Part shown: one piece after another, positions 35,191 through 46,310 of the stretch
Numbering within the stretch: the first letter of the stretch is position 1
Layout: every line of letters starts with the position of its first letter
Origin: Isoetes taiwanensis
Taxonomy: Eukaryota; Streptophyta; Lycopodiopsida; Isoetales; Isoetaceae
Direction of reading: 5' to 3'
DNA length: 64,000 nt
Assembly (NCBI GenBank): GCA_021234155.1
Contig: JAJEKV010000107.1
Coordinates: 1,726,317-1,790,316 of the forward strand
Program-made: the position numbers and the translations under genes
Notes under the pieces: model-generated
The model's input: the letters and a program-made list of their open reading frames with translations, nothing else
Told to the model about the DNA's origin: nothing
The model's database searches: none

Positions 35191-35914
35191 AGCACAGCTT
35201 CCATATGGATGCTGGGATCATATCTTTAGGAGTTTATGGATATGAAAGAACAGCTATGTCCTCGGACACACACTAACATGTATATATATTTCATGATGTA
35301 TATTTGTACAGTTAACAAAATTCATACTGCCACGGTTTTTCCCTCGAAAACCCTTCGGGGCGGGGGATTTTGATTCGAACAATAATAAATCTACTGTGCT
35401 CTTCATTGGACCCCATAGGTCATTGATCTTCATGGACGACGAAAACCCGGGCAAAAACCATTCAATGTGGTGGCTACACTAGTGAACTCTTTGCCCAAAG
35501 ATTACCTAAAAGAAATATAATTAATGAAAACTTCAGGAATTTTTAGGTGACAAGGGCTTACGAGCCTCGTCAATTATAACAAATTATAACAGGGTAAAAC
35601 AGAGCCCCTCTCCGATGATGGTTGCATGTGAACTGGCTCTAATAAATGTTAGCTACAAGGCGACCCATTAAAGGACTAAGAGATATCACTCCAAACGTGC
35701 GTGTTTTGGAGCGGCACTTAGCATCAGCATATCCCACATAAGGTTCCCAAATTATCTAGTTAGTAAGGTTTTGGCAAAGGTTGGGAGAGAAATGGGGGTT
35801 AGGGTTTCGATAATGTTTTTTTGGCGTGTGGGTATGGTTTCGTGGTAGAGAATCGTGGCAGGGCTGGTCTGAGCATGGCGGCCGACTGATGCTCGCCCTT
35901 ATTTGCTGGAGGAG
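35191..35914. other. Intergenic; hairpin repeat
   Basis: No gene apart from a 53-bp hairpin-forming dispersed repeat at 35331-35383. The sequence just before 35915 is GC-rich and could be a promoter or 5' leader. Confidence 0.5.
35331..35383 (-). repeat. Dispersed hairpin repeat, copy A
   Basis: The plus strand reads GGTTTTTCCCTCGAAAACCC, which folds on itself, then TTCGGGGCGGGGGATTTTGA. Related copies in the other orientation lie at 43415-43479 and 62658-62724. Confidence 0.7.
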
Positions 35915-36430
35915 ATGGCGGCCATGCTGGGCGGCCAGATGGTGTCGCTGCAGGCCTGGAGGCTCCCTGGCATATGCCTTGCCAAAAAGGGCGTTTGTGG
36001 CAGCATTTTTGGTCGCTGGAGACATGGCTTCTCTGTATTTAATAGTGTTTTACAAGCAGGAGGTTATATGCTGGCGCTTGAGATGGGATTGCCAGTGCCA
36101 GAAAGTTTTGGCCTGCTTGCCAGTGAGGTGAAGAAATTCTTCTGCACATTCAAGAAGGAATACTTCGCTGATAGCAGTTATGTGGCGTGTGGGCTGATTG
36201 AGGGCTCATCAGGTGTGCTCTTCGATTGCCTAATTGTGGAGCGTTTTCTTCCATTGTCTGTGTTTTCTGTGCTGGAGACGGTAGAGACACATCAGTCATT
36301 TGTTGCAGCAACGAACTTTCTTGAAAAGTACATTGGTTGTCTAGCTGCAGTTCCAATTGCTACTGTGTGGACGGAGACATGGCTGGTACAGGGGCGAGGT
36401 GAGCTGGAGTTGTACAATTGGAATGACTGA
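35915..36430 (+). CDS. Unidentified 171-residue ORF
   Basis: A single uninterrupted frame starts MAAMLGGQMVSLQAW. A slightly longer frame could use TTG at 35903, but ATG at 35915 is the plausible start. It holds Cys- and aromatic-rich stretches (VKKFFCTFKKEYFADSSYV, FDCLIVERFLPLSVF) and ends LVQGRGELELYNWND. There are no transmembrane or repeat signatures and I recognise no family. Its length without stops in AT-rich surroundings, and the GC-rich leader, make it a plausible small gene or retained TE ORF. A direct repeat in the 3' flank (about 36598 and 36731) suggests decayed surroundings. Confidence 0.4.
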   Translation: MAAMLGGQMVSLQAWRLPGICLAKKGVCGSIFGRWRHGFSVFNSVLQAGGYMLALEMGLPVPESFGLLASEVKKFFCTFKKEYFADSSYVACGLIEGSSGVLFDCLIVERFLPLSVFSVLETVETHQSFVAATNFLEKYIGCLAAVPIATVWTETWLVQGRGELELYNWND

Positions 36431-36597
36431 GAATTGGCTGGGTGCTCCTCGGAGTTCTTTGTAAAGCCAGGACTGTTTTTTGTGAATAGAAGAGTTTTTC
36501 ATGAGTGCAGAGTTTTGCAGTGTAATATAGGGTGGATCTGCCGTTTCCTTTCTTGGAAATGTGTACAGCCTTCTATGTACATGTAGTATATGAATTG

Positions 36598-36800
36598 GAG
36601 CGTCTTCGCAGGAGCTTTTGGACATGCACGTCTTCTGTGGAAGCCTGTTCTTCAAGCGTGTTGGATAATTCCATGACTCTTGTTCCGTCATGTTTTGTCT
36701 TGTTTGAGTTCTGTTCATAGTCTGCTTATGCACAGACGTTTTGGGCATGCACGCCCTTTGTGGAAGCTTCTTCCTGAGGCTTCTTTCATGACTGTTGTTC
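36598..36800. repeat. Imperfect direct repeat, 2 copies
   Basis: GACATGCACGTCTTCTGTGG followed by AAGC at about 36619, and GGCATGCACGCCCTTTGTGG followed by AAGC at about 36744. Each is followed by CTTC/CTGA-rich sequence and a CATGACT word. The spacing is about 125 bp. Confidence 0.55.
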
Positions 36801-37171
36801 TGAGATATGCACATCTGGCAATGCAATACATGTGACATGTTCACTTTCGTTCCCTGTTATGTTACTGTGTATCTCTTGTAAATGCAATGTTATGACCTTC
36901 ACTATTTATTTGTATGCATGAAAGTATTGGGTGTATGTAGATACGTAGAAACGGCGTATGGGGTGCGCGGGTGTATATGTGGGTCTGATGTGGAAATTCC
37001 ACAACCCTTGATTTGGCACATTCATGGAATAATGCTTCGATCCGATGATCGAAAAAAAGCAATAAGGATAGAGCAATAAGGTTTCCGAAAATAAGGAAAA
37101 AGCAATGAGGATAGAGCATATCCCACAAAACCAATGCGTGGCATTTTCCTAGCTAGTCCACAAATAAATAT

Positions 37172-39673
37172 ATGGCAACTCTCGGGTCTGTCTTTCCTTT
37201 AAGAACATCCTCGCCACTTCTGTTGCTTCGACTTTGTAGCGGTCGCGCCTTCAACCCTACCGGAAAACAAATTCTCACCATGGCATCTGCAATATCTGCA
37301 CATTCTCAGAAAAAGGTCTGTTAATCCTGCTTGGATTCAAAAGTATTTGTTTTCTGATGTTCGATGTTTGATGCCAATGTTCAATTGGTTTTAATTTGTT
37401 AATATTAGGTGCTTGTGCCCATTGGAAGAGGAACTGAAGAAATGGAGGCAGTAATTATAGTCGACATTCTGAGACGTGCTGGAGCTGATGTAACTATGGC
37501 ATCAGTGGAAACAGACTTGCAGATTGTTGCATCCAGAAATGTTAAGCTTGTAGCTGATGTGCCAATATCCGAGTGTCGAAGAGAGAATTTTGACCTTGTA
37601 GCTCTACCAGTGAGTATTTCTAGGATGACTTAGACTCCCAGCTTGTCAAAAGTATTCCACATCTTTCCATATGCTTTGACTTGTCATTACTTTCTTATAT
37701 TACTAAGAAAAAGTTGCCAGGGTGGTATGCCAGGTGCAGAGCGGCTACGTGACAATACGATATTGCAGACGATTGTGTCTGAGCATGCTGAACAGGGGCG
37801 GCCTTATGGTGCAATTTGTGCAGCACCAGCTGTTGTGCTTGAATCCTGGGGACTTTTGAAGGGTAAAAATGTACACACAAGTACCATTATTGCAATTATG
37901 TTGATTGATTTTTAATAAAATATATAAGTCTCGCTATTATACACATAGATCTTACTATTATATGCCTAGCTGTGGCTGAAGAGAATCATCAACTAGTGAG
38001 AGATTTGAACATTGTGAAAGGATATTAACATGTTAAGAGCCTTCTTTTCTTTTCATGGTAGAGGAGTTTAAAGAATGCTAGTGAACCTAACACATGGCAT
38101 TCTTTCTCTTCCACACTGCAGGCAATCATGCAGTGAAACCACTTCTGTAAAATATACGGTAATAGATCACTGTCCTAGACAGAAATAACATATATGCATA
38201 CGTCCCTAAGTAGAAGGTTGTAGTTTCATTACATCATTTCTACAGCTTCGAAAAAACTTGCTCTAGTGCATATTCCTGGTTTTGTTTGTTTGATTGCGTT
38301 ATAAACAGTGTGCTCTACTAATCATTTTGAGTATGATAGGTTTTACTCTTTCTATTATTTTGATAACGTGAGTAAAAGTTTATAACTTCTGCTGTAGGCA
38401 ACATGCCACCCATTGTTCATGGATAAGTTGTCAAAACCATCACCTGCGCTATACAGGATTGTAAAAGATGGTCTGGCCATAACCAGTCGAGGGCCAGGTA
38501 CGGCTATGGAGTTTGCACTTGCTCTGGTTGAAGAGATTTATGATAAGGAAATGGCTGAGCAGATATTTAAGGCCTTGGTAAGTGCTTATCTGCATTTTAT
38601 AAATTTTTATTTTATATGGACAGCTAAAGAACCAAATGCATTACTATATTTCACATTGAGACCCAATTTGGTGCAGGTGTTAAAAGAAGAGGGCTTTAAG
38701 GGACAAACTGTACAAGAGTTTAACCCTTGTGCATGGTCAGAAATTACAGCTCATAAACCACCCCTTGTAAGCATCAAAGTTGTCGTTGAGCTCATTTTGG
38801 GATGCCAAGTCATGGATTAAATAAACCAAGTCAATGTGGACACATTTGCTATTTTACTTTTGGAAATTCTTACAGCAAGTATAGAAATGGTGCTGCTAGT
38901 TTTTAACTGGATATTGTTATTATGCTGTGTGCTAAATTAAGACCTTCACAGGTTCTGGTTCCTATTGCTAATGGAACAGAGGAAATGGAGGCTGTGATAA
39001 TTATTGATGTACTAAGGAGGGCTGGTGCCACTGTTGTGGTTGCCTCAGTTGAGGAGAGTTTACAAATAGTTGCATCTCGGAAGGTTAAACTGGTAGCAGA
39101 CCAGCTTATACAGGATGTGGCTGGAACTACCTTTGACCTTGTCCTTCTACCTGTACGCATCCTCCGTATTAAATAGGAATCAATATTTCACAGCTTGGGC
39201 TCATTAATGTTCATTTGATATATCGCATGGTGCTTGTGGAACAGGGCGGCATGCCTGGAGCTGAACGACTGAGAGACTCTGAGGCATTGACTAAAATTCT
39301 TAGAGATCAGGATGAAACAAGTCGTCTTTACGGGGCCATTTGTGCCTCCCCTGTTGTTGTGTTACAGGAGAAAAACCTATTGAAGGTAATTCTTAAAACT
39401 CTTTCTACTTTCAAGCACTTATTTTCTTTTCAAAATTGACATTTTGGTGATATGCATTTTGGTCAGGGCAAAAAAGCAACTGCCTATCCTACCTTCTCAA
39501 CTAAACTATTTGATCAAAGTGCAGTCGCATCTCGAGTTGTAATCGATGGATTAGTTGTTACAAGTCGCGGGCCTGGCACATCTATGGAGTTTGCTTTGTC
39601 AATAGTAGAGAAATTGTTTGGAAAGGAAAAGGCTGCCAGTATTGCAGAACCAATGGTCTTTCCTTATCCATGA
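37172..39673 (+). CDS. DJ-1/PfpI protein with two tandem domains (DJ1 homolog)
   Basis: Eight exons: 37172-37315, 37409-37609, 37721-37870, 38398-38577, 38677-38766, 38952-39152, 39245-39385 and 39467-39673. All introns are phase 0 and GT-AG, and they join to 437 residues. Domain 1 (about 49-200) has [15 protein letters not shown] with the conserved Glu, [22 protein letters not shown] with the nucleophile-elbow Cys, and [11 protein letters not shown] with the conserved His. Domain 2 (about 256-430) repeats all of these, but has [11 protein letters not shown], with Tyr at the His position. Exon positions correspond between the halves, so the gene arose by internal duplication, as in Arabidopsis DJ1A/B. 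The first 35 residues are Ser/Arg/Leu-rich and precede a second Met (37), which suggests a plastid or mitochondrial transit peptide. Plant DJ-1 proteins are linked to glyoxal detoxification and oxidative stress protection. Confidence 0.95.
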
Positions 39674-42264
39674 ATGTCATCAATGGAGACCAGTCTTTTC
39701 TAGTTATACATGATGGTAGCATGAAATTCTCATGTTTTGGCTTTTGCTTGACTGCAATACATGTGTTTCATAATATGGCCACAAAATTTGAATGGAAATT
39801 TAATTGAAGATAAACGAGCCAGCTCCATGTGGGGAGAAGGCCTCTTGTCAGTTTGCACATAAAATCAGACGATGTATCAACAATACGGATATATCCCATC
39901 TTTCTGCTGAGGAAATTTAAATCATAGCTTAAGAGGAGTTGAGATGTATGGGACGATTTTGCTGGGAATAAAGTGAAGTGTATTAGGAATTAGTTTTAAG
40001 GAAGGGCAAATTACTAAAATGCCCCGACTTTTTGCTAAAATTACCAAAATGCCTTCTGTAACCTTAGGGCTCTGAAGGTTTTTTAGGGCCCTGAAATTGC
40101 CAATGATTCTGGTTTCTGGTGGTGTCAAAACAGTGAGAAAAAAACTTAAAACTTGAGCCTTGTTTTTTGAGGTTTGATTAGAGAATTCTTTTAGGGTGTA
40201 TAGAAAACAAATTAGAACTTGAGCTTTGTTGATCCAAGAAAGCTTTTAGGTTCACTGTGAGCTGTGAGCTTTTAGGTCAACACCCAAAGTTGAAGCAGCG
40301 AGCGGGTAAAGGAAGGAAGGAAGGAAGGTATTTTTATCGTCCACGGAGACCAATCGGTGTATAAGATGAGTTTAGAGCTTCTTCGAAGGAATATCCAGGC
40401 ATGTAAAGGTACATACCTAGAATTTTTCGATCCGCCATTTTTCTTTAAGGGAACTTTAATTACTAAACAGAAAAGAGTACAAAATTTGTCAATGCAAACT
40501 TACCTTTGACAATAAATAGGAAATTAATCTTCTCAACAGAACTGATGAAAACCAAATAAGGATTCGAAATTGTGAAAAATGTATCGTGTTACATAAGATT
40601 GTGAATGGTTATGGAGGTGTATTGGTAGATATTATTGAGATTGTGAATGGTTATGGAGGTGTATTGGTAGATATTATTGTATGATGCTGATGGTGGATGG
40701 GCTGGTTTGACCTAAAGAGATGCGTTTATGAAAGTTGATTTTTTAGCTGTTAGAAAAACATCACATGGAGATGCTAAAAAAAGATAGCGTGGCATATCGC
40801 TATGTAAAGATTTTTATTTTGATGACGTGGTATATTCTATTTTAGGTATTTTGATTTAGATTAAGTGTAATAGGGGCGAGATGATGGCGACAGGGTTCTG
40901 TGCTGATTGTGATGTTGGGTCTTTGCAAGATGATCCATTGGCCTTTTTTTGCAGAGACAAAGCCAATCAAGGGAGCATTAGTGATGCTTAACCCAGATAG
41001 TTCTTGCTATATTTGTGTTTCTCTCTACGAAATTCCATCGTTTTGAGCAATCTTTCCGGTTTTCCTTTCCTTTCTAATTTGATTTTTCACTTAGATTCTA
41101 ACTTTGTCTCGATCTTTCATGATTTGAAGATGGATTGTAGGTGAACAAAATTTTGCAAACCATGTTGAGCCTAAGTTTTTGTTTTTTATTTTTTATTTAT
41201 TTTTGTTGGGTTCAGAGATGGCAGAATAATCTTTGGATTTAGGAGGCGTTTGTAAGCCTTTTCTTGTGAGATGGAAGGGCTTGAAGGATGTTGCAGGGAA
41301 TATATACAGTTAGGATTTTCTTTACGCTTTAAGTATAGCTTACTGAGGTTTTCAAACTGGGCATCGTTTTATATTATTATATTGAATTAATTTACTTGCA
41401 TGGTTATCGTGGCAGTTGATCTGCAGAGATCAAGCAGATGACATTGAACATATGGATTTCATAATTTCAAATGGAAATTGCAGTTGATCTGGTAGCAGGA
41501 GTTATGGAGTAGAATACACCCGCATGTCCAGTAGGGCTTCACCATTCATCATACTTTGTATATGCTGTTGTTATATGTACTATCATTATGAAGTGTGCTT
41601 TCAAGCTTTATGGTGTTGCCTACTGTGGCAGCGGGGTTCAAATCCTCTTAGAAACTGTTCTGTGAAAGCAAAGCTGTCATTCAATGCTAACAAGATGATA
41701 ATTAGTTTGACCTCCACATTGACTGCTGCAATGGTTAGAGAATCATATGCTGAGGTGGAAAATGGAGTTTGACCCCATCACGGATTTACCGGATGGTATG
41801 AAGCAAAGGGAATATATATAGGAATTTTACGTAAATCAATGGACACAATTTCTTGATAAGGGAAAAAAAGATGAGCTTCGTGGCCTTTTAATGTGATGTG
41901 TGTTAAAGTATTTAAATATAGACACATTATTGCCTATCTATCCATCCTATAAATTTTAACATGTGCTCCATCATCTGCATATGTGCATTACATGCAGACC
42001 ATTATCTATGTTAATAACAAGGCATTGAGTTATTTGTTTGCACAAAAAGAGATGTGAACCTACCATTAATCTATATTAATAACAAGCCATTGAGTTACTA
42101 GTTTGCAAGCAACAACTATATGTACTAAATGTACTGACAAGACTTAGTAAGCCGAATGTCACTTGCAAAATTTTGAACGTCAACAAGTAACAACAAAGGA
42201 TTAAAATTGATGTGTATAGAAAAACTCGTTGCATAAAGAAAGCTCTAGATTAATCTGCGTCATA
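39674..42264. other. No gene recognised; short tandem repeats
   Basis: Contains a TTACTAAAATGCCCCGACTT patch at about 40010 that resembles the end of a DNA transposon, (GGAA)n at about 40312-40327, and a perfect 42-bp tandem duplication at about 40598-40680. The frame at 41524-41772 has no recognised domain. Confidence 0.5.
40598..40680. repeat. Perfect 42-bp tandem duplication
   Basis: Two back-to-back copies of a unit starting AGATTGTGAATGGTTATGGA and ending TGGTAGATATTATTG. The copies are identical, so the duplication is recent. Confidence 0.85.
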
Positions 42265-42786
42265 CTACCTCAAGTTGCATACTGCATCATAAGGCATGGT
42301 GTCTTCAGATGGGAACCAAATATAATCTTTAACCATGTCACCAATGCCAAGGTCCAGAAGGACGGGTAGAAGAAACCATAGGATGTCAGACCAATTATGG
42401 ATATATGTTAGCAGCCACAGGCAATTGATTTTTGCAAATGCATTTATCCCATGTATTACAAGGCTGCTCGACATGTGAAAATTATAGCTATCCCTAAAGG
42501 CTTTGTATTGAACTGGAGACATGAAAGCACTAAAGGAGAATAGCAGGGTATCTAAGCTCCAAGCTTGATAACTGTCAAGCAGAATGTCCTTGAATCTTGC
42601 TACCATAGAACCTATGTCAGGCAGAGGAATGTGTTGTCCAAGAATTAGCCAACTAGATCCAAGCTTTCCTACCAGAGGAGATGTCATCAAATCGTCTACT
42701 TGCCTTCTGCACGTTTTCTGCAACTGCATTCGTATGGCTGGTTTGTGGAAATCACAAAGCTTCTTGTGTTCGGCATCTGATGCCAT
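42265..42786 (-). CDS. Unidentified 173-residue ORF
   Basis: An ATG-initiated minus-strand frame (MASDAEHKKLCDFHKP) runs 173 codons to a stop at 42265. It is uninterrupted and rich in Leu/Trp, with a likely membrane-associated stretch near the C-terminus (LTYIHNWSDILWFLLPVLL). I recognise no domain. Surroundings are AT-rich and repetitive, so a 521-bp open frame is more than expected by chance. It may be a lineage-specific gene or an exon of an unrecognised element. No splice partners were seen. Confidence 0.4.
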   Translation of the reverse strand: MASDAEHKKLCDFHKPAIRMQLQKTCRRQVDDLMTSPLVGKLGSSWLILGQHIPLPDIGSMVARFKDILLDSYQAWSLDTLLFSFSAFMSPVQYKAFRDSYNFHMSSSLVIHGINAFAKINCLWLLTYIHNWSDILWFLLPVLLDLGIGDMVKDYIWFPSEDTMPYDAVCNLR

Positions 42787-43414
42787 CTGCTCTACTCTTT
42801 AGGCCAGGATTTCTTTGCATTACAAGAGGATAGCCATTTATCGTCACTTTAATATCACTTAAAGCCTCAAAAATCACTAAGTGATATAAATAGTGACATC
42901 TATAGCATCATTAACATCGTCATAAATATAGTTAAGAATTATATTAATTGATGGCTATATATGTGTTATTAATAGCATCATGAATATCATCACATCTTGA
43001 ATCGATTTTGCCATCAATTATTAATCTAATGGTGTTAATGACAATACAAGGGTGTTATTGCTTATGCCTGTTATAGTACCCATAGTTCCATTTGTAGTAT
43101 TACATATCGACAATATTATATCAGTGATAATAAATGACGATGGGTGTTGCTAATAGCATCATGGATAATATCACAACTTATAGCACTCTTACTATCAATA
43201 CCTGTTGTAATTGTGGTAATGATAATTCAAGAATGGGGCTCACATGAAAACGACAAAAACCTCCCGACAGATAGGCTTCTCACTCAGCATATTTTTTACA
43301 ATGGTGGATAGTGCTAACTACCCACAAAGAAAAATAAAGGGAATGTCCAATTATATAACTTACACCCCAGAAAATACAATACTAATAGATGTTTGGTTTG
43401 TGTACCTGCTGAAA

Positions 43415-43479
43415 GCTTATCACTGAGATTAAAAAAACCCGCCCTTTTGAGTTTTCAAGGAAAAACCCTAGTGATAAGC
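43415..43479 (+). repeat. Dispersed hairpin repeat, copy B
   Basis: GCTTATCACT opens the element and AGTGATAAGC closes it, a perfect 10-bp terminal inverted repeat. Inside are ATTAAAAAAACCCGCCC and GAGTTTTCAAGGAAAAACCC. The whole can fold into a long hairpin with side stems. Related to 35331-35383 and 62658-62724. Confidence 0.75.
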
Positions 43480-43894
43480 CTTCGGCAAGGGACTTGGACA
43501 AATGTAAGACTGAGAAATCGCTTCCAAAAAACCCACGAATGGAGAAATCAAAGCTGCTACCAACCTGTACCTGCACATCATCAACACTAGAAAAATTGTG
43601 AAAAAACAAACCTCCCAAAATGGAGGAGTTGATCATGCATGCCACGTGACCAAAAAAAAAATCTCTTCAAATAGAGGGGCTGATCACGCGCACTAGGCGA
43701 CAAATACATTGAACAATTAAGGGGGGAGGATGGGTTTCAAAGAATAAAGAATAAGGTAGTGCTTAGGGCCAGTTCACATGGAACCATTGCCGGAGAGGGG
43801 GCCTGTTTTGCCCAGCGCAAATTGGCGATGGTGGGCGTAAAATGGTGAGCCCTTTTACGTGACGGTGAGGGTCACGAAGGTGCATGTGAGCCCA

Positions 43895-44430
43895 GCCTTA
43901 GAGAGGCGAGGAAGCACCGATGAGACATTGATGAAGAACCTCGCCTAAAATAGCGATCTCCCAACCAGAGAAAGCATGCAATATATGCATATGAGACATG
44001 CATGTTTGCCCCCTCTAGAATCTCAATCCGATGGCTCGAATTGATTGGATTCTAGAATGGGGCTCGCACGAAAACGACAAAAACCTCCCGAGTAGAAGAG
44101 AACTTCCTTATCAAAACGGGATCGAGGGCGAAGGTCAAAGTATTATGGCCAAAGAAGAGGCAAGGTTGGGCAAGAATATGCCACAGCATGGAAAGAAACA
44201 CCAAATTGGTCAATCCAAGCAGGGAGAAGCCTCTCCCCTGCATGGTTTCAAAGAATAGATAATAAGGTACAGTTGAGAGGGATGAGGAAGTGCCGATGAG
44301 ATGATGATGAAAAACCTCGCCTAAAATAGCGATCTCCCAACCATAGAAAGCATGCAATGCATGCGTGCAAGACATGCGTGCTCGCCCCCTCTGGAATCTC
44401 GATTCGATGGCTCAGATCGGTGGGATACAA
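43895..44430. repeat. Direct repeat of ~160 bp, two copies
   Basis: Both copies contain GAAGAACCTCGCC or GAAAAACCTCGCC, TAAAATAGCGATCTCCCAACCA, AGAAAGCATGCAAT, GACATGC(A/G)TG and GCCCCCTCTGGAATCTC-like segments. They start near 43905 and 44275. Between them is a shared TTTCAAAGAATA-(A/G)-A-TAAGGTA segment. Confidence 0.7.
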
Positions 44431-45184
44431 GTGTTAATGCTTATGACATTTCTAATATGATTCCTAATGCCACTCCCTTCTTTAGTTATTGTTAGAGCAT
44501 ATATTTGCATCATCATGTATATGACAGTATTGAAGTCAGCAATACTGTCAATATCACTATATTACTATTAGCAGACATTAGGAAAAAAATGTTTACTAAG
44601 TAATATCTGGAATTGATATATGTATTTCCATCTAGTACTTGCATTAGTAGATGCATCAATATGTTTGAATCATAGCATAGATGTCTATAGCAATCTTGGC
44701 TTCAATGCCCCATAGGTTGGCCCAAAATGCAAGGGCATTATATACTTGTTAAAAAATCTAGGAAAGTTGATCCACGTAACTCAATGACTAGTTTTAAAAA
44801 ACTCTATGATGCATAGATTTCATAAGATGCATAGGCACTAGATGCGTATTCATATTCTAGTATACTAGCACGTGGTGGCTTAGGTGACATACTAGTTATA
44901 TACTTCTAGAAGTTAGCTCAATATTGCTAAGCATATACAATGAAACACATACCAAAATTTCATGTATAAGTCACTTTAAATCATATGGAGGCATGTTTGC
45001 CACTTGTCCCATTAGCCAAAAGTGTATGCATGCATCCGTTTACATATATATAACCACCAACATACTTCAAATCTCTCTCTTTGAGGTTTCTACTATGGCA
45101 GTTTCAAAGAGAAAATCGAAGGACCTGCCCATTTAGAGCTGCTATTTGGGCTTGTACTTACCAAGGTTTATATTTGCAAGATGT

Positions 45185-46310
45185 TAAAAATAGAATAGAA
45201 TAGAATAGAATTGGTTTTATTATATTTTGAGTGGTTGATAACGGGCGATGTTATCAATACTGGACGGCAAACTTTATTGAAACTCCAAGCCAAAAGCCAG
45301 ATATACGAATGCACAGGCGGGAATAAAATCTCATAGGATAATCATGATCCACTAAGTAGAACCACCAGCCTATGCATAAGACAGCACACTCAAATGGAAC
45401 TCAAATATCAACTGTCACTTAGCAGGAGCACGCGAAGAGCAATGGTAGGCTTTAGCAATTCTAGCTTGTGCGTCCTCGAAGACAACTGCAGGAGGAATAT
45501 CCAAACCCTGAAAGACACACAATCTCCTGCACTTCCAGATGGACCACAACAACCATCCTGATGCTAAATGAAATGCTTGGCTCTGGAACTTATTCCAAGT
45601 ATGAAACCAGGAACACTTGCTGACTTATCAATGTCACATAAAAAAGAGAAAGCAGCCAAGACCAAACAGGCTGGAGATGATCACATAAAAAAAAACAATG
45701 CGCAATAGTCTCGTCCCTTTGCTTGCACAGTGGGCAGAATGCTGACACTTGAGGATCAAATCTGTGGACGAGCACATTCACACGAGGGCATCTGTGAAGA
45801 ATCTACCACCAAAGCACAGCCACCTTAGGATGAAGTAGTTTATCCCAAGCCCAAGTCCACATACGTCTCCAACTAGGATGTGGAAGCTAAAGGGACCACT
45901 TAGTGGATGGCGGAAGGATATCACCATTGACAAGCAGCCTATACATAGAGTTCACAAGCCTATGCTCATGAACACTCTGGTGGGAAATCCACATGCGACC
46001 TTCAATAGCCCCTGGAACAACCAATGGCAGAGTACTAGCAACCTTTTGCCAAATAGGCCTGTCCCATCGGGACAATAAGAATTTTGTTTGAAAGATTTGC
46101 CATGTCGCTAACTGGCCAGAATCATACCATGCCGCAACTGTCAAGATTCCTGCTAACCTCCAACGCCGTCGAGTTAATGGATGAACTGAGGCACAAAGTG
46201 GAGGATTATTTTCCACAGGTATCCACCAACAAGGAGCACTCAACTAATGACATGCAACAAGATCGATACGAAATAAGGTCTGTACTGTCTCCGAAGACTC
46301 CAGCCTTTTT
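45185..46310 (-). mobile_element. LINE 3' end with zf-RVT domain
   Basis: The minus strand encodes KLLHPKVAVLWW (45.83 kb), then VNVLVHRFDPQVSAFCPLC, KQRDETIAHCFFLCDHLQPVW (45.66-45.78 kb). This is the reverse-transcriptase zinc-binding (zf-RVT) domain at the C-terminus of plant LINE ORF2, with its C-x2-C...H-x4-C ligands. Upstream of it, 45887-46243 encodes an open LINE-like stretch. Below the domain, the 3' end has a perfect stem-loop (45235-45257) just before a (TAGAA)n tail at 45190-45212. The element is 5'-truncated, the RT core is absent, and its 5' limit is close to the plastid-derived segment starting at 46311. Confidence 0.78.
45235..45257 (-). other. LINE 3' stem-loop
   Basis: TTGATAAC, loop GGGCGAT, GTTATCAA: a perfect 8-bp stem. 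It lies about 25 bp from the (TAGAA)n tail that ends the LINE. In stringent-type LINEs a stem-loop at this position is recognised by the reverse transcriptase. Confidence 0.65.

Larger units (their letters stand above)
42787..45184. other. Repeat-rich, no gene recognised
   Basis: 42.85-43.2 kb holds many short words such as TAGCATCAT and ATATCATCACA, with a 25-bp near-repeat at about 42967 and 43155, like the subterminal region of a DNA transposon. Two ~160-bp direct copies lie at 43895-44060 and 44270-44425. The phrase GAATGGGGCTC(A/G)CA(T/C)GAAAACGAC occurs at about 43233 and 44055. Confidence 0.55.

Noticed and set aside
35903-35914. TTG start for the 35.9 kb ORF
   Set aside because: Plant nuclear genes rarely use TTG; the in-frame ATG at 35915 is preferred.
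39452-39466. Reading through from 39452 as a separate DJ-1 ORF
   Set aside because: This is intron sequence before the acceptor at 39466; the exon starts at 39467 and joins the upstream exons in phase 0.
41618-41660. GGTTCAAATCC near 41636 as a tRNA gene
   Set aside because: Only the B-box-like word is present; no A box or acceptor stem could be found at the proper distances.
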